NCBI RefSeq assembly: GCF_014646295.1
Contig: NZ_BMNE01000009.1
Coordinates: forward strand, 62,001-126,000
From: Nocardia rhizosphaerihabitans
GTDB lineage: Bacteria; Actinomycetota; Actinomycetes; Mycobacteriales; Mycobacteriaceae
Length of the DNA: 64,000 nt
Reading direction: 5' to 3'
Positions 1 through 8,102 of the stretch are shown here, piece after piece. The position numbers and the translations under genes were made by a program. The notes below the pieces were generated by a model, which saw only the letters and a list, made by a program, of their open reading frames with translations, had not been told where the DNA came from and made no database searches. Position 1 is the first letter of the stretch. Every line of letters begins with the position of its first letter.

Positions 1-562
1 AGACGCCGACCGGTGTCGGCACGAAGGTCTCGCCGACGCCCATCTCCTCGGCCACCGAGCGGATGACGGTATCGGCCGGTGTCAGATGGGGGTTGGTGAC
101 GACGCCGAGCATCCGCCGGGCCTGGTCGTAGTGCGGGGTGAGCTCGGCCTCCCAGTCGGTGATATCGGCCCATTGCTTGTCGCCGAAGAACGCCGAACCC
201 GGTTTGTAGAGGGTGTTGGCGTAATTGAGTGAGCCACCGCCGACTCCCGCTCCGGCCAGAATGAAACAGTCGCGCAGGCGGTGGATGCGCTGGATTCCGA
301 AACAGCCGAGCCGGGGCGCCCACAGATACCGGCGCATATCCCAGTTCGTCGTGGCGAAATCGGCGTCGGCGAACCGGCGGCCCGCTTCGACGACACCGAC
401 CCGGTAGCCCTTTTCCACCAGGCGCAGCGCGGTGACGCTGCCGCCGAACCCGGAGCCGACGATCAGCACATCGAAATCGAACCGGTGATCAGCATCGTCG
501 GCGATCTGTTCCAACACCGTCCAGACACTAGGGTCGAACTCCGCGCCGGACCGGATGGTCAC
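1..562 (-). CDS. GMC oxidoreductase, cholesterol-oxidase (ChoD)-like, partial
   Basis: Flavin-dependent oxidoreductase of the GMC family; the C-terminal part lies beyond the window edge. The visible 187 residues begin at a GTG (562-560) and contain the FAD-binding Rossmann motif DVLIVGSGFGGS, followed by VVEAGRR and then GAGVGGGSLNYANTLYKP, a segment characteristic of the ChoD-type subgroup of mycobacterial sterol/alcohol oxidases. The start was chosen because the frame is open through it and no better start lies upstream; no strong ribosome site is seen. It is divergent from the TetR gene at 716. The substrate cannot be deduced: ChoD-like proteins are often annotated as cholesterol oxidases but may oxidise other alcohols. 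Confidence 0.85.
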   Translation of the reverse strand, partial: MTIRSGAEFDPSVWTVLEQIADDADHRFDFDVLIVGSGFGGSVTALRLVEKGYRVGVVEAGRRFADADFATTNWDMRRYLWAPRLGCFGIQRIHRLRDCFILAGAGVGGGSLNYANTLYKPGSAFFGDKQWADITDWEAELTPHYDQARRMLGVVTNPHLTPADTVIRSVAEEMGVGETFVPTPVGV

Positions 563-715
563 CGGGAGTTGGAGGAATTCACGATGAGCGCCGCGTCCGG
601 GCTGTCACGGACAACAGTTCCGCCGTCGTGCGCTGCGCAGTCCGGGTCCGCGGGAGGGCAGGCCCCCTTATTGTGGGGAGCGCTTCAACTCCCGGGCGCA
701 AGTTTGGAGGTTACG

Positions 716-1405
716 GTGCCGCCCAAAGCCACCTATCGACGGAAGCAGCCGAGTCAGGCACGCCGACAGCCTTCGCAGGATCGGGCGAAGGAAACGCGCG
801 ATCACATTCTCGACACCGCCGCGGAATTGTTCGGCTCGCTCGGTGTCGCGCAGACCTCGACCAATCGCATCGCCGCCGAAGCGGGCGTCAGCATCGGCAC
901 GCTGTACCGGTATTTCGCGGATCGGTCGGTCATCGTCGACGAACTGCTCGATCGCCTGCTCGCCGATCTGGAAGGCGGTTTCACCGCACGGGCATTCGAG
1001 TTCTCCGGTTCCCGCGTGGTGGCGTCGGTCGACTATTGCACCAGTGTCGTCAGTGAGATCCTGGCCATTTTCAGCGACATCCTGGTGGCGAATTCGGCGC
1101 TGCTGCGCGCGTTGATCGGTGGGGTGCAGTTCTACAGCACCGGCTTGCCCCAGTTCGAGCAGCGGCTCCGGTTGATCGTCAAGGTCGTGCTGATCCAGGG
1201 GCTCGGACCGGCCGACGACCGCTATCTCGACACGGTGGCCTTCGTCTTCATCAATACCGGCTTCGCGGCCGTCGTTCGCGCGGCAGCGGAGGAAGTCTCG
1301 GAGTCCGAGCGCGTCGATGCCATCGCGATGACCGCGCGAATGATGGGCACCTGGCTGGCCGCCGAGGTCGCCGCACGCGACAGCGCGGTGATCGAAGCGG
1401 GCTGA
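716..1405 (+). CDS. TetR family transcriptional regulator
   Basis: A 229-residue TetR-type repressor. After a basic N-terminal tail, the DNA-binding helix-turn-helix is visible around residues 30-80 (RDHILDTAAELF, then RIAAEAGVSIGTLYRYFADR), followed by a helical ligand-binding domain. The open frame extends far upstream, but the GTG at 716 is preferred because GGAGG lies at 706-710 and the helix-turn-helix starts soon after, as usual in the family. It is divergent from the GMC oxidoreductase, so autoregulation and control of that gene are plausible (inference). The pseudogene at 1431 follows after 25 bp. Confidence 0.88.
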   Translation: MPPKATYRRKQPSQARRQPSQDRAKETRDHILDTAAELFGSLGVAQTSTNRIAAEAGVSIGTLYRYFADRSVIVDELLDRLLADLEGGFTARAFEFSGSRVVASVDYCTSVVSEILAIFSDILVANSALLRALIGGVQFYSTGLPQFEQRLRLIVKVVLIQGLGPADDRYLDTVAFVFINTGFAAVVRAAAEEVSESERVDAIAMTARMMGTWLAAEVAARDSAVIEAG

Positions 1406-1430
1406 GCTCGCCGTCGACGAAGGAGACAAC

Positions 1431-2482
1431 ATGCCGGAAAGGCGGGTACCGACGGCGGGTGTCGCGGGGCACCCGGCTGGGCCGACTGGCCGCTGGGCAG
1501 GCCGCGCGTGGGGTGGGGACCCGGTTGGCGATGACCGGGCGCACCGAGCAGGCGCGATCGGCGCTGGCGCGGCGCTCCTCGCTGCGCGCCGCCCAGCAGA
1601 TCGTCACCGTCCTGGGCGGGATGAAGGGGGGCGGCGATGAAGCTCGGCCAGATGGCCTCGGTCCTGGATCTGGACCTGATTCCCGCGGAGTATCGCGAGA
1701 TGTTCCGGACCAAGTTGACCGAACTGCTCGACAGTGCACCGCAGGTGCCCTTAGCCGAGATGCGGGCGGTGGTCGAGTATCGGCCGGTTCTGTACCGACA
1801 ATGTACTGGTCACCGAGTTCGTCGAAGGCCGGTCGTTCCAGCGGATCCGGGCGCTGCCGGCGCCGGAGCGCGATCGCATCGGGGAACTGGTCTACCGCTT
1901 CTACATCACCGGCATGTTCGTCGACGGCGAGTATTGCGCCGATCCCCATTCGGGCAACATCATCCTGGCCGACGACGGCCGCGTCGGCTTCGTCGACTTC
2001 GGTCTTACAACCAGATCGATCGCGAGCACCTCGAACTGGAGCGGCAGGTGCTGTGCGCGGCGGCGGACTATCGCGCCGACGAGGTGCACCGGCTGTGGGC
2101 CGAACACGGCATCGTCGACCCGCACCCCGGCGCGGGTCAGCGGGAATGCCTGGAGTACGTGTGGTCGGTGACCGGCTGGCATCTGCTCGACGAGGACGTC
2201 ACCGTCACTCCCGAAATCGCCACCAGCGCCGTCGTTCTCGCCACCGATCCGCGTGCCGCGGAGCATCGCGACGTGCGCCACCTGCTGCTGCCACCCCAGC
2301 ACGTGTTCTCCCGCCGGGCCGATCTGTTCACCCTCACCGCGCTCGGGCAGATCGAGGCGACGAACAACTGGCATCGCCTGGCGCGGGAGTGGCTCCACGG
2401 TGAGCTGCCGGTCACCGAGATCGGCCGGCGGATCGCGGGCCGGCGGGACGAGACAGTGCGAGATATCAGGCCGCGCGCATAG
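1431..2482 (+). pseudogene. Decayed ABC1/UbiB-type kinase (AarF family) gene
   Basis: Remnant of an ABC1-family atypical kinase. The start region is intact (AAGGAG, then ATG at 1431). The recognisable protein is spread over three frames: MPERRVPTAG, then in another frame RLGRLAAGQAARGVG to TVLGGMKGG, then from 1637 MKLGQMASVLDLDLIPAEY (the KxGQ motif). At about 1780 the frame changes again: NVLVTEFVEGRSF, then DPHSGNIILADDGRVGFVDFGL (ABC1 catalytic loop and DFG). After another shift at about 2010 comes the C-terminal tail to 2482. The glycine-rich loop and much of the N-lobe, roughly 100 or more residues, are missing between LAEMRAVVEY and the catalytic part. It is therefore a pseudogene with several frameshifts and an internal deletion, or a badly misassembled stretch. 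Its end overlaps the end of the convergent TetR gene. Confidence 0.8.
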
Positions 2483-3092
2483 CCCGGAAGACGGCCGCAC
2501 CCACAAAGGCGCCGAGAGTGTCGGGGTCCCATTCGGATTCGTCGGCGAACAGCGTCCGCACCGCGCCTTCACCCGCCGAGACCCACAACTCGACGAGGGC
2601 GGGCAGTTTGCGCTCGGCATCCTCGACACCCCAGGCATGCAGCGTCGGGCGCAGCAGTTCGGTGCAGCGCGCGACGGCCAGGCTGCGGCCACGGCCGAAG
2701 GAACCGGCGACCGCGGGGTCTGGATTGCCGTAGAGCAGCCGCCACGCGGACGGCCTGCTCGCCGCCTTGTTCAGCAGCGCGCGGAAGCCCTCGACGAACA
2801 CCGTCTCGTCGGCGTCGGTCGTCCGCGGCGGCAGCACATCCAGCACCCCGGAGATGAGGAAGGCCTCCTCGCGCTCGATCAGCGCGTCGATCAGCTGGAC
2901 CCGATCGGGGAAGCAAGAATAGACGACGGGCCTGGTCACCCCCATGTGCTCGGCGATCGCACCCATGGTCACCGCGGCGATGCCTTCCTCGGCCGCGATG
3001 GCCAGCGCGGCATCGAGGACCTGTGGGCGTCTGCGCTCCGGACCCAGATGCGCCGCCCGTTCTCGCCGGCGCACGGCCGAATCACTACCCAT
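2466..3092 (-). CDS. TetR family transcriptional regulator
   Basis: A 208-residue TetR regulator. The helix-turn-helix is at about residues 20-65 (VLDAALAIAAEEGIAAVTM, then AIAEHMGVTRPVVYSCFPDR), followed by a helical effector domain. The ATG at 3092 (MGSDSAVRRRER) is chosen over an upstream ATG at 3119 because it leaves more room for the promoter and fits the family length. It is divergent from the acyl-CoA dehydrogenase gene; the gap between them holds an inverted repeat (3123-3150) that is a good candidate operator for this protein, suggesting that it represses the dehydrogenase and itself in response to an acyl-CoA or similar ligand (inference). Confidence 0.88.
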   Translation of the reverse strand: MGSDSAVRRRERAAHLGPERRRPQVLDAALAIAAEEGIAAVTMGAIAEHMGVTRPVVYSCFPDRVQLIDALIEREEAFLISGVLDVLPPRTTDADETVFVEGFRALLNKAASRPSAWRLLYGNPDPAVAGSFGRGRSLAVARCTELLRPTLHAWGVEDAERKLPALVELWVSAGEGAVRTLFADESEWDPDTLGAFVGAAVFRAMRAA

Positions 3093-3122
3093 CCGTCCAC
3101 GATAGCAACTACGAACCACTTC

Positions 3123-3150
3123 CTACATAAATGTAGAAAAATGCTACATT
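3123..3150. promoter_or_regulatory. Candidate TetR operator, overlapping inverted repeats
   Basis: CTACAT-AA-ATGTAG at 3123-3136 is an inverted repeat with a 2-bp centre, and its right half pairs again with CTACATT at 3144-3150 (AATGTAG, 7-bp spacer, CTACATT). The block is AT-rich in a GC-rich background and lies between the divergent TetR (start 3092) and acyl-CoA dehydrogenase (start 3201) genes, where a local TetR operator is expected. Confidence 0.6.
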
Positions 3151-3200
3151 GATGAATGAATCTGTCCGGCGTCGCTGGACGCACGCACGAGGAGCCGACG

Positions 3201-5123
3201 ATGTCCCAGGTCCTGTTCAACCCGAAGAGCTGCGATTTCGCCCAGTTCGACCCCGAGACCCGCAGACTGCTGCGCGCGGTCGTCGACTGGTTCGAGGCCA
3301 GGGGAAAGAGACGGCTGCTGCAGGACGACAAGGAGCAGGTCTGGCCCGCGGACTTCCTGGACTTCGTGAAGCGGGAGCGCCTGTTCGCGACATTCCTCAC
3401 CCCGGCGGCCGAGGCCGACGGCGATCCGAACAAGCGCTGGGACACCGGCCGCAACGCGATGCTCAGTCAGATCTTCGGCTTCTACGGCATGACCTACTGG
3501 TACGTCTGGCAGGTCACCATCCTCGGGCTCGGCCCGATCTGGCAGAGCGGCAACGCCGAGGCCAAGAAGAAGGCGGCCGCGCAGCTCGACTCCGGCGAGA
3601 TCTTCGCCTTCGGGCTCTCGGAGAAGGAGCACGGCGCCGACGTGTACTCCACCGACATGATCGTCGACCCGCAGCCCGACGGCGGGTACTCGGCCACCGG
3701 CGCCAAGCACTACATCGGCAACGGCAACCTGGCATCGATGGTGTCGGTGTTCGGCCGCCGTTCCGACAAGCCGATCATCGACAGCGCGAAGGCGCTCACC
3801 GGCAAGCCGACCGAAGCGGATTACGAGGGGTATCTGTTCTTCGTCGCCGACAGCCAGCACCCGGTGTACAAGCTGCACCGCAATGTGGTCAACAGCCAGA
3901 TCTATGTCGCGGCCTTCGAGCTGGACAACTATCCGGTCGCCGAGGCCGACATCCTGCATCGCGGTGAGGACGCGTTCCACGCGGCGATGAACACCGTCAA
4001 CGTCGGCAAGTTCAATCTCGGCTTCGGCGCCATCGGCGCCTGTGAGCACTCCTTCTACGAGGCGATCGACCACGCCGAGAACCGGATTCTCTTCGGGCAC
4101 AAGGTGACCGAGTTCCCGCAGGTCCGCTCGCTGATCGCCGACTCCTACGCGCGCATCGTGGCGATGAAGCTCTATAGCGAGCGTGCGATCGACTACATGC
4201 GCTCGGCCTCGCCGCAAGACCGGCGCTACCTGCTGTTCAACGCCATCGAGAAGATGTCGGTCACCCGGCAGGGGCAGCGCGTCATCGAGGATCTCGCCGA
4301 CGTCATCGCCGCGCGCGGCTTCGAGAACGACATGTACTTCCCGGTCGCGATGACGGCCATGTTCGGGCTGCCGCGGCTCGAGGGCACGGTGCACGTGAAC
4401 ATGGCGCTGTCACTGAAGTTCATGGCCAACTACATGTTCCACCCCGCCGATGCGGGACTGGCGGCGCTGCAGTCGATTCCCGGTGCCGCCGTGGCGCCGA
4501 CGGGTGCCGCGCGGGCGGTCACCGGCGCGCTGAGCTGGTCGAGCCGCAAGCTGGCTCCGCGACTCGGGACGGTCGTGAAGCCGCTGGGCGCCGAATTCGC
4601 CAGCGCCACTTATGCTCCGGTGCCGACGCGTCGCGACACCGCCGACGACGAGTTCCTGTTCCGGCAGGGTCCGAGCAGCGGTCTCGGGCGGATCCGGTTC
4701 GAGGACTGGCGTCCGGTGTTCGAGGGTTTCCGTGACGTGCCGAACGTGGCGGTGTTCCTCGAGCAGGTGCTCGCGCTGCAGGGCCTGCTGGCCGCCGCGG
4801 CGCCGACGGCCGCGCAGCAGAAGGATGTCGACTTCCTCTTCGCGCTCGGCGAGCTGTTCACCGCGGTGCCCTACGCCCAGCTGATCTTGGAGCAGGCGCG
4901 CATCGACGGTACCGACAAGGACGTGCTCGATCAGATCTTCGACGTCTTCGTGCGCACCTTCTCCGCCAACGCGGTGACCCTGCACAACAAGCCGACCGCC
5001 ACGTCCGCGCAGGAGCGCCGGGCACTCGATCTCGTCCGCCGCCCCGTGGTCGACGAGCGGCGTTTCGCCCGGGTGCTCGACGAAGCGCGGTCGCTGGCCG
5101 GGGTCTACGAGATGAACGCCTAG
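3201..5123 (+). CDS. Acyl-CoA dehydrogenase family protein
   Basis: A 640-residue flavoprotein of the long acyl-CoA dehydrogenase type, expected to oxidise an acyl-CoA at the alpha-beta position in the cytoplasm. The FAD/substrate-binding middle domain is visible (IFAFGLSEKEHGADVYSTD, then SATGAKHYIGNGNLASMVSVFGRR), followed by a helical C-terminal domain with AVEKMS-like helix IEKMSVTRQGQRVIEDLADV and an extra C-terminal region of about 200 residues. The length is greater than the usual 380-400, as in several actinobacterial FadE paralogues. The ATG at 3201 follows GAGGAG at 3188-3193. A strict family assignment and substrate are not possible from sequence. The divergent TetR gene with an operator between the two suggests ligand-controlled expression. 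Confidence 0.85.
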   Translation: MSQVLFNPKSCDFAQFDPETRRLLRAVVDWFEARGKRRLLQDDKEQVWPADFLDFVKRERLFATFLTPAAEADGDPNKRWDTGRNAMLSQIFGFYGMTYWYVWQVTILGLGPIWQSGNAEAKKKAAAQLDSGEIFAFGLSEKEHGADVYSTDMIVDPQPDGGYSATGAKHYIGNGNLASMVSVFGRRSDKPIIDSAKALTGKPTEADYEGYLFFVADSQHPVYKLHRNVVNSQIYVAAFELDNYPVAEADILHRGEDAFHAAMNTVNVGKFNLGFGAIGACEHSFYEAIDHAENRILFGHKVTEFPQVRSLIADSYARIVAMKLYSERAIDYMRSASPQDRRYLLFNAIEKMSVTRQGQRVIEDLADVIAARGFENDMYFPVAMTAMFGLPRLEGTVHVNMALSLKFMANYMFHPADAGLAALQSIPGAAVAPTGAARAVTGALSWSSRKLAPRLGTVVKPLGAEFASATYAPVPTRRDTADDEFLFRQGPSSGLGRIRFEDWRPVFEGFRDVPNVAVFLEQVLALQGLLAAAAPTAAQQKDVDFLFALGELFTAVPYAQLILEQARIDGTDKDVLDQIFDVFVRTFSANAVTLHNKPTATSAQERRALDLVRRPVVDERRFARVLDEARSLAGVYEMNA

Positions 5124-5153
5124 GCGTCAGGAGCTCGACCGCGAACTCGAATT

Positions 5154-5170
5154 ATGTTGCAGTGCAACAT
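5154..5170. promoter_or_regulatory. Perfect palindrome ATGTTGCA-g-TGCAACAT
   Basis: Eight-bp perfect arms around one central base, in an AT-rich patch between the convergent ends of the acyl-CoA dehydrogenase (ends 5123) and diguanylate cyclase (ends 5256) genes. It resembles a repressor operator, but no intact gene starts nearby. An ATG at 5203 opens a reading frame of only about 40 codons (MDPADLLRRTTSRAYVAVQD). A degenerate relative of the site is at 39435-39454. Confidence 0.4.
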
Positions 5171-5255
5171 TATTGGTAGTGTTCCCGGTGGTGGTGTGGC
5201 CGATGGATCCCGCAGACCTGTTGCGCCGCACCACCTCCCGAGCGTACGTCGCCGT

Positions 5256-6473
5256 TCAGGATCCGCGGCGCACCGGATCCCAGCGTCGCAGGATCCAGCG
5301 GTTCTTGCCGAGCGCCTTGGCGGCGTAGAGGCAGTTGTCGGCCGCGGTGAGCAGATCGCTCGGCGCGCCACCGGCGATCCGCGACATGACGGCGCCGAGG
5401 CTGATGGTGATCTCGATCTGGTGGTCGGCGACCAGGAAGGGCTCCTCGACGGCCGCCTGGAGCAGGTGCACGGTCTTCTCGACACGATCCTCGTCGGCGG
5501 GTGGCGGGAGGACAGCGATGAACTCGTCGCCGCCGATGCGCGCCAGCACGTCGGTCTCCGGATCGAGGCAGGCCTGCAGGCGTGCGGCGACCTCGATGAG
5601 CAGGCTGTCGCCGACGGTGTGGCCGAAGGCGTCGTTGATGTCTTTGAATCCGTCCATGTCCAGTGCGCACACCGCGGCGAGGTCGTCCGGTCCGGCCTCG
5701 GTGATGAGGGTGTCGAGCTGGGTGAGCAGATGCCTGCGGTTGGGTAGCGCGGTGAGCGGGTCGTGGTGGGCCTGCCAGTGCAGTCGATCGGTCGTGGTGC
5801 GATGTTCGGTGGTGTCCTCGCCGAAGCCGAGCAGGTAGCGGCCACCGGAGGCGGAGACACAGCGCGTCACCGTCCACGTGGCCCAGCCCTGGGTGCCGTC
5901 CGGACGCACGTATTCGCCTTCGAGTCGGATGGTCCCGTTCTCGGAGCGTTCGAGCTCGCCGTGGACCTGTTCGCGGATGCTGTGGACGTCGACGTCGGCC
6001 AGCTCGAAGCCGGATGTGCCCTGCAGCTCGGCCAGGCTCTTGCCCGTGAGCCTCGCGAAGGCCGGATTGGCGTTGATGATGTTGCCGTGGGCGTCGCCGA
6101 TCGAGATGGCGATGGACGCGTGCCGGAACGCCGCTTCGAGCCCCTCGGTGGCCGGTGTCGCCGCCGCCAGCGCGCGGGCGAACCCGTGCCCGAAACCGCC
6201 CGCGACAAGGCCGAACGCCGCCGTATCCGCACCGGCGTGCTCGCTGAGTTCCTGCAGAATCGGCATCGAGCGGGCGATCACCACCGGATCGGTGCACCCG
6301 AGTCCGTAGACGGCGGCCCCGGCCTGCTCGGCGACGACGGGATCGGGCGCCCCGGTGGCCAGCGTCGCGAGCAGCCGATCCGTCCAGGTCTCGAGCGCCG
6401 CCACGCGGTGATCCGACGGCACCGCACCCTCGGTCAGCTGCGCCGCCCACCGCGCAGCGAAGTTGCAGGACAT
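5256..6473 (-). CDS. PAS-GGDEF diguanylate cyclase
   Basis: A 405-residue signalling enzyme predicted to make cyclic di-GMP from two GTP. Order: about 115 N-terminal helical residues without a recognised domain, a PAS sensor (about 120-240; FRHASIAISIGDAHGNIINANPA, then the C-terminal PAC-like strand RYLLGFGEDTTEH), and a GGDEF domain (about 245-400) with HDPLTALPNRR, DMDGFKDINDAFGH and an intact catalytic GGDEF at residues 314-318. The inhibitory RxxD site is replaced by PETD, so product inhibition by that site should be absent. The ATG at 6473 is chosen because AGGAGG precedes it; the frame is open further upstream but with low-complexity translation. No membrane segment is seen, so it should act in the cytosol. 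Confidence 0.92.
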   Translation of the reverse strand: MSCNFAARWAAQLTEGAVPSDHRVAALETWTDRLLATLATGAPDPVVAEQAGAAVYGLGCTDPVVIARSMPILQELSEHAGADTAAFGLVAGGFGHGFARALAAATPATEGLEAAFRHASIAISIGDAHGNIINANPAFARLTGKSLAELQGTSGFELADVDVHSIREQVHGELERSENGTIRLEGEYVRPDGTQGWATWTVTRCVSASGGRYLLGFGEDTTEHRTTTDRLHWQAHHDPLTALPNRRHLLTQLDTLITEAGPDDLAAVCALDMDGFKDINDAFGHTVGDSLLIEVAARLQACLDPETDVLARIGGDEFIAVLPPPADEDRVEKTVHLLQAAVEEPFLVADHQIEITISLGAVMSRIAGGAPSDLLTAADNCLYAAKALGKNRWILRRWDPVRRGS

Positions 6474-6657
6474 GTCGGCAGACCACCTCCTGGCCGAGCG
6501 GCATCGACTACCAGCTACACACCGGCAATCGAAACTACCACCACAGTGACAGAGGACGGGAGGGACCGGTGCAGGACGATGTCGGCGGTGACGAACAGCG
6601 GGCCATACCCGCTGCCGCCGTCGGTGCTGATCGCCGTGCTGACAGCGTCGATGCGGG

Positions 6658-8070
6658 TCAGCGCAACCGGCGCAGGGCCCGCTCGGCGGCGTTGGCGCCG
6701 CACATGCCGTGTGCGCCGGGGCCGGGTGGGGTGGCCGCCGAGCACAGGTAGTGGCCGGGTAGGCCGATGTCATAGGGCTGCAGGGTCTTTCGGGGGCCGA
6801 AGATCAGTTGAGGAATGTCCTTGGCGCCGGTCATGATGTTGCCGCCGACGTAGTTGGGGTTGTAGTCGGCGAAGCCGGTCGTGGTGCGGGTGGTCAGGCC
6901 GACCACGCGGTCGCGGAAGCCGGGGGCGAAGCGTTCGAGCTGGGCGATGATCGCCTCGGTGGCGTCGCCGGTGTAGCCGTTCGGGACGTGGGCGTAGGTC
7001 CACACCGGGTGCACCGAGCCTGCCGAACGCTGGGGGTCGGCGAGGTATTGCTGGCCGACCAGGACGAACGGACGATCGGGCATCCGGCCCGCGTGGATGT
7101 CGCGTTCGGTCGCGGCGATCTCGGCGAACGAGCCGCCCAGATGCACGGTGCCCGAGCGGCGGGCCGCCTCGGCGGTCCACGGGACGCCGCCCTCGACCGC
7201 GAAGTCGACCTTGAAGGCGCCGGGGCCGTAGCGGAATCGCCGGTAGGCGTGGGCGATTCGGGCCGGGAGCCGGTCGCCGACGATCTCGGCGACCGCGGTC
7301 GGCGCGACGTCCCAGAGGGTGAGGTCAGAGGGTGGCAGGTCGGCGAGAGTGCGCACCCGGACGCCGGTTTCGATCTTTCCGCCGTGATCGGCCAGGACCG
7401 CCGCCATGCTGTCGGCGATCTGCTGGGAACCACCGACCGCGACCGCCCAGCCGTAGCGGTGTCCCGCGGTCAGGATGCCGAGCCCGACGCTGGCGCTCAA
7501 CGGCCGCTCGAGCGGGTGGAACGCGTGCGCGGCCACACCACCGAACAGCGCACGGCCCGGTTCGGTGCGGAAGGCGCGCGCCAGCAGACTGGCGGGCGCG
7601 GTCGCGGGAATGCCGAAGCGCGCCAACCGGATCGGATGCCGCGGAATCCGCAGCAGCGGCCGCATGATGTCGGTGCCGGTCTGGTCGTAGCCCGCGACCG
7701 GCCCCTCGAACAGCGTGCGCCACAACCGTTCGTCGGCACCGAGGCCCGCGGCGGTCTCGGTGACCGAGCGGTGCAGTACACCGGCGGTGCCGTCGTCGAG
7801 CGGGTGGACGCAGTCGAGTTCGGCCCACGCCCACCGCAATCCGTACCGCTCCAGATCGACGCGCCGCAGGAACGGCGACCCCACGGCCATCGGATGGATG
7901 GCCGAGCAGTGGTCGTGCAGCAGACCGGGCACGATCGCCTCGCTCGAGCGGGTGCCGCCACCGATCGTGTCGGCGGCCTCGAGCACCGTCACCTCCACGC
8001 CCGCCCTGGCCAGGGTGATGGCCGCGGCCAGTCCGTTGGGGCCGCTGCCGATCACAGTCGCCGTTGTCAT
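6658..8070 (-). CDS. Phytoene-desaturase-like FAD/NAD(P)-dependent oxidoreductase
   Basis: A 470-residue flavoprotein of the phytoene dehydrogenase / all-trans-retinol saturase-like group. It has the N-terminal dinucleotide-binding fold ATVIGSGPNGLAAAITLARAG with VTVLEAADTIGGGTRS immediately after, and the conserved C-terminal FAD-contact segment YLCSAATPPGPGAHGMCGANAAERAL. The ATG at 8070 has GAGAGGACGAG upstream. It is the last gene of a minus-strand operon after the AMP-ligase and the DUF3556 membrane protein (32-bp gap). No carotenoid genes are near, so a lipid substrate is more likely than phytoene (inference). Confidence 0.85.
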   Translation of the reverse strand: MTTATVIGSGPNGLAAAITLARAGVEVTVLEAADTIGGGTRSSEAIVPGLLHDHCSAIHPMAVGSPFLRRVDLERYGLRWAWAELDCVHPLDDGTAGVLHRSVTETAAGLGADERLWRTLFEGPVAGYDQTGTDIMRPLLRIPRHPIRLARFGIPATAPASLLARAFRTEPGRALFGGVAAHAFHPLERPLSASVGLGILTAGHRYGWAVAVGGSQQIADSMAAVLADHGGKIETGVRVRTLADLPPSDLTLWDVAPTAVAEIVGDRLPARIAHAYRRFRYGPGAFKVDFAVEGGVPWTAEAARRSGTVHLGGSFAEIAATERDIHAGRMPDRPFVLVGQQYLADPQRSAGSVHPVWTYAHVPNGYTGDATEAIIAQLERFAPGFRDRVVGLTTRTTTGFADYNPNYVGGNIMTGAKDIPQLIFGPRKTLQPYDIGLPGHYLCSAATPPGPGAHGMCGANAAERALRRLR

Positions 8071-8102
8071 CGACTCGTCCTCTCGTTCTCGATCCGCGCT
8101 CG

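Noticed and set aside
281..715. Upstream extension of the TetR frame
   Set aside because: It runs antisense to the GMC oxidoreductase, and the GTG at 716 has a strong ribosome site.
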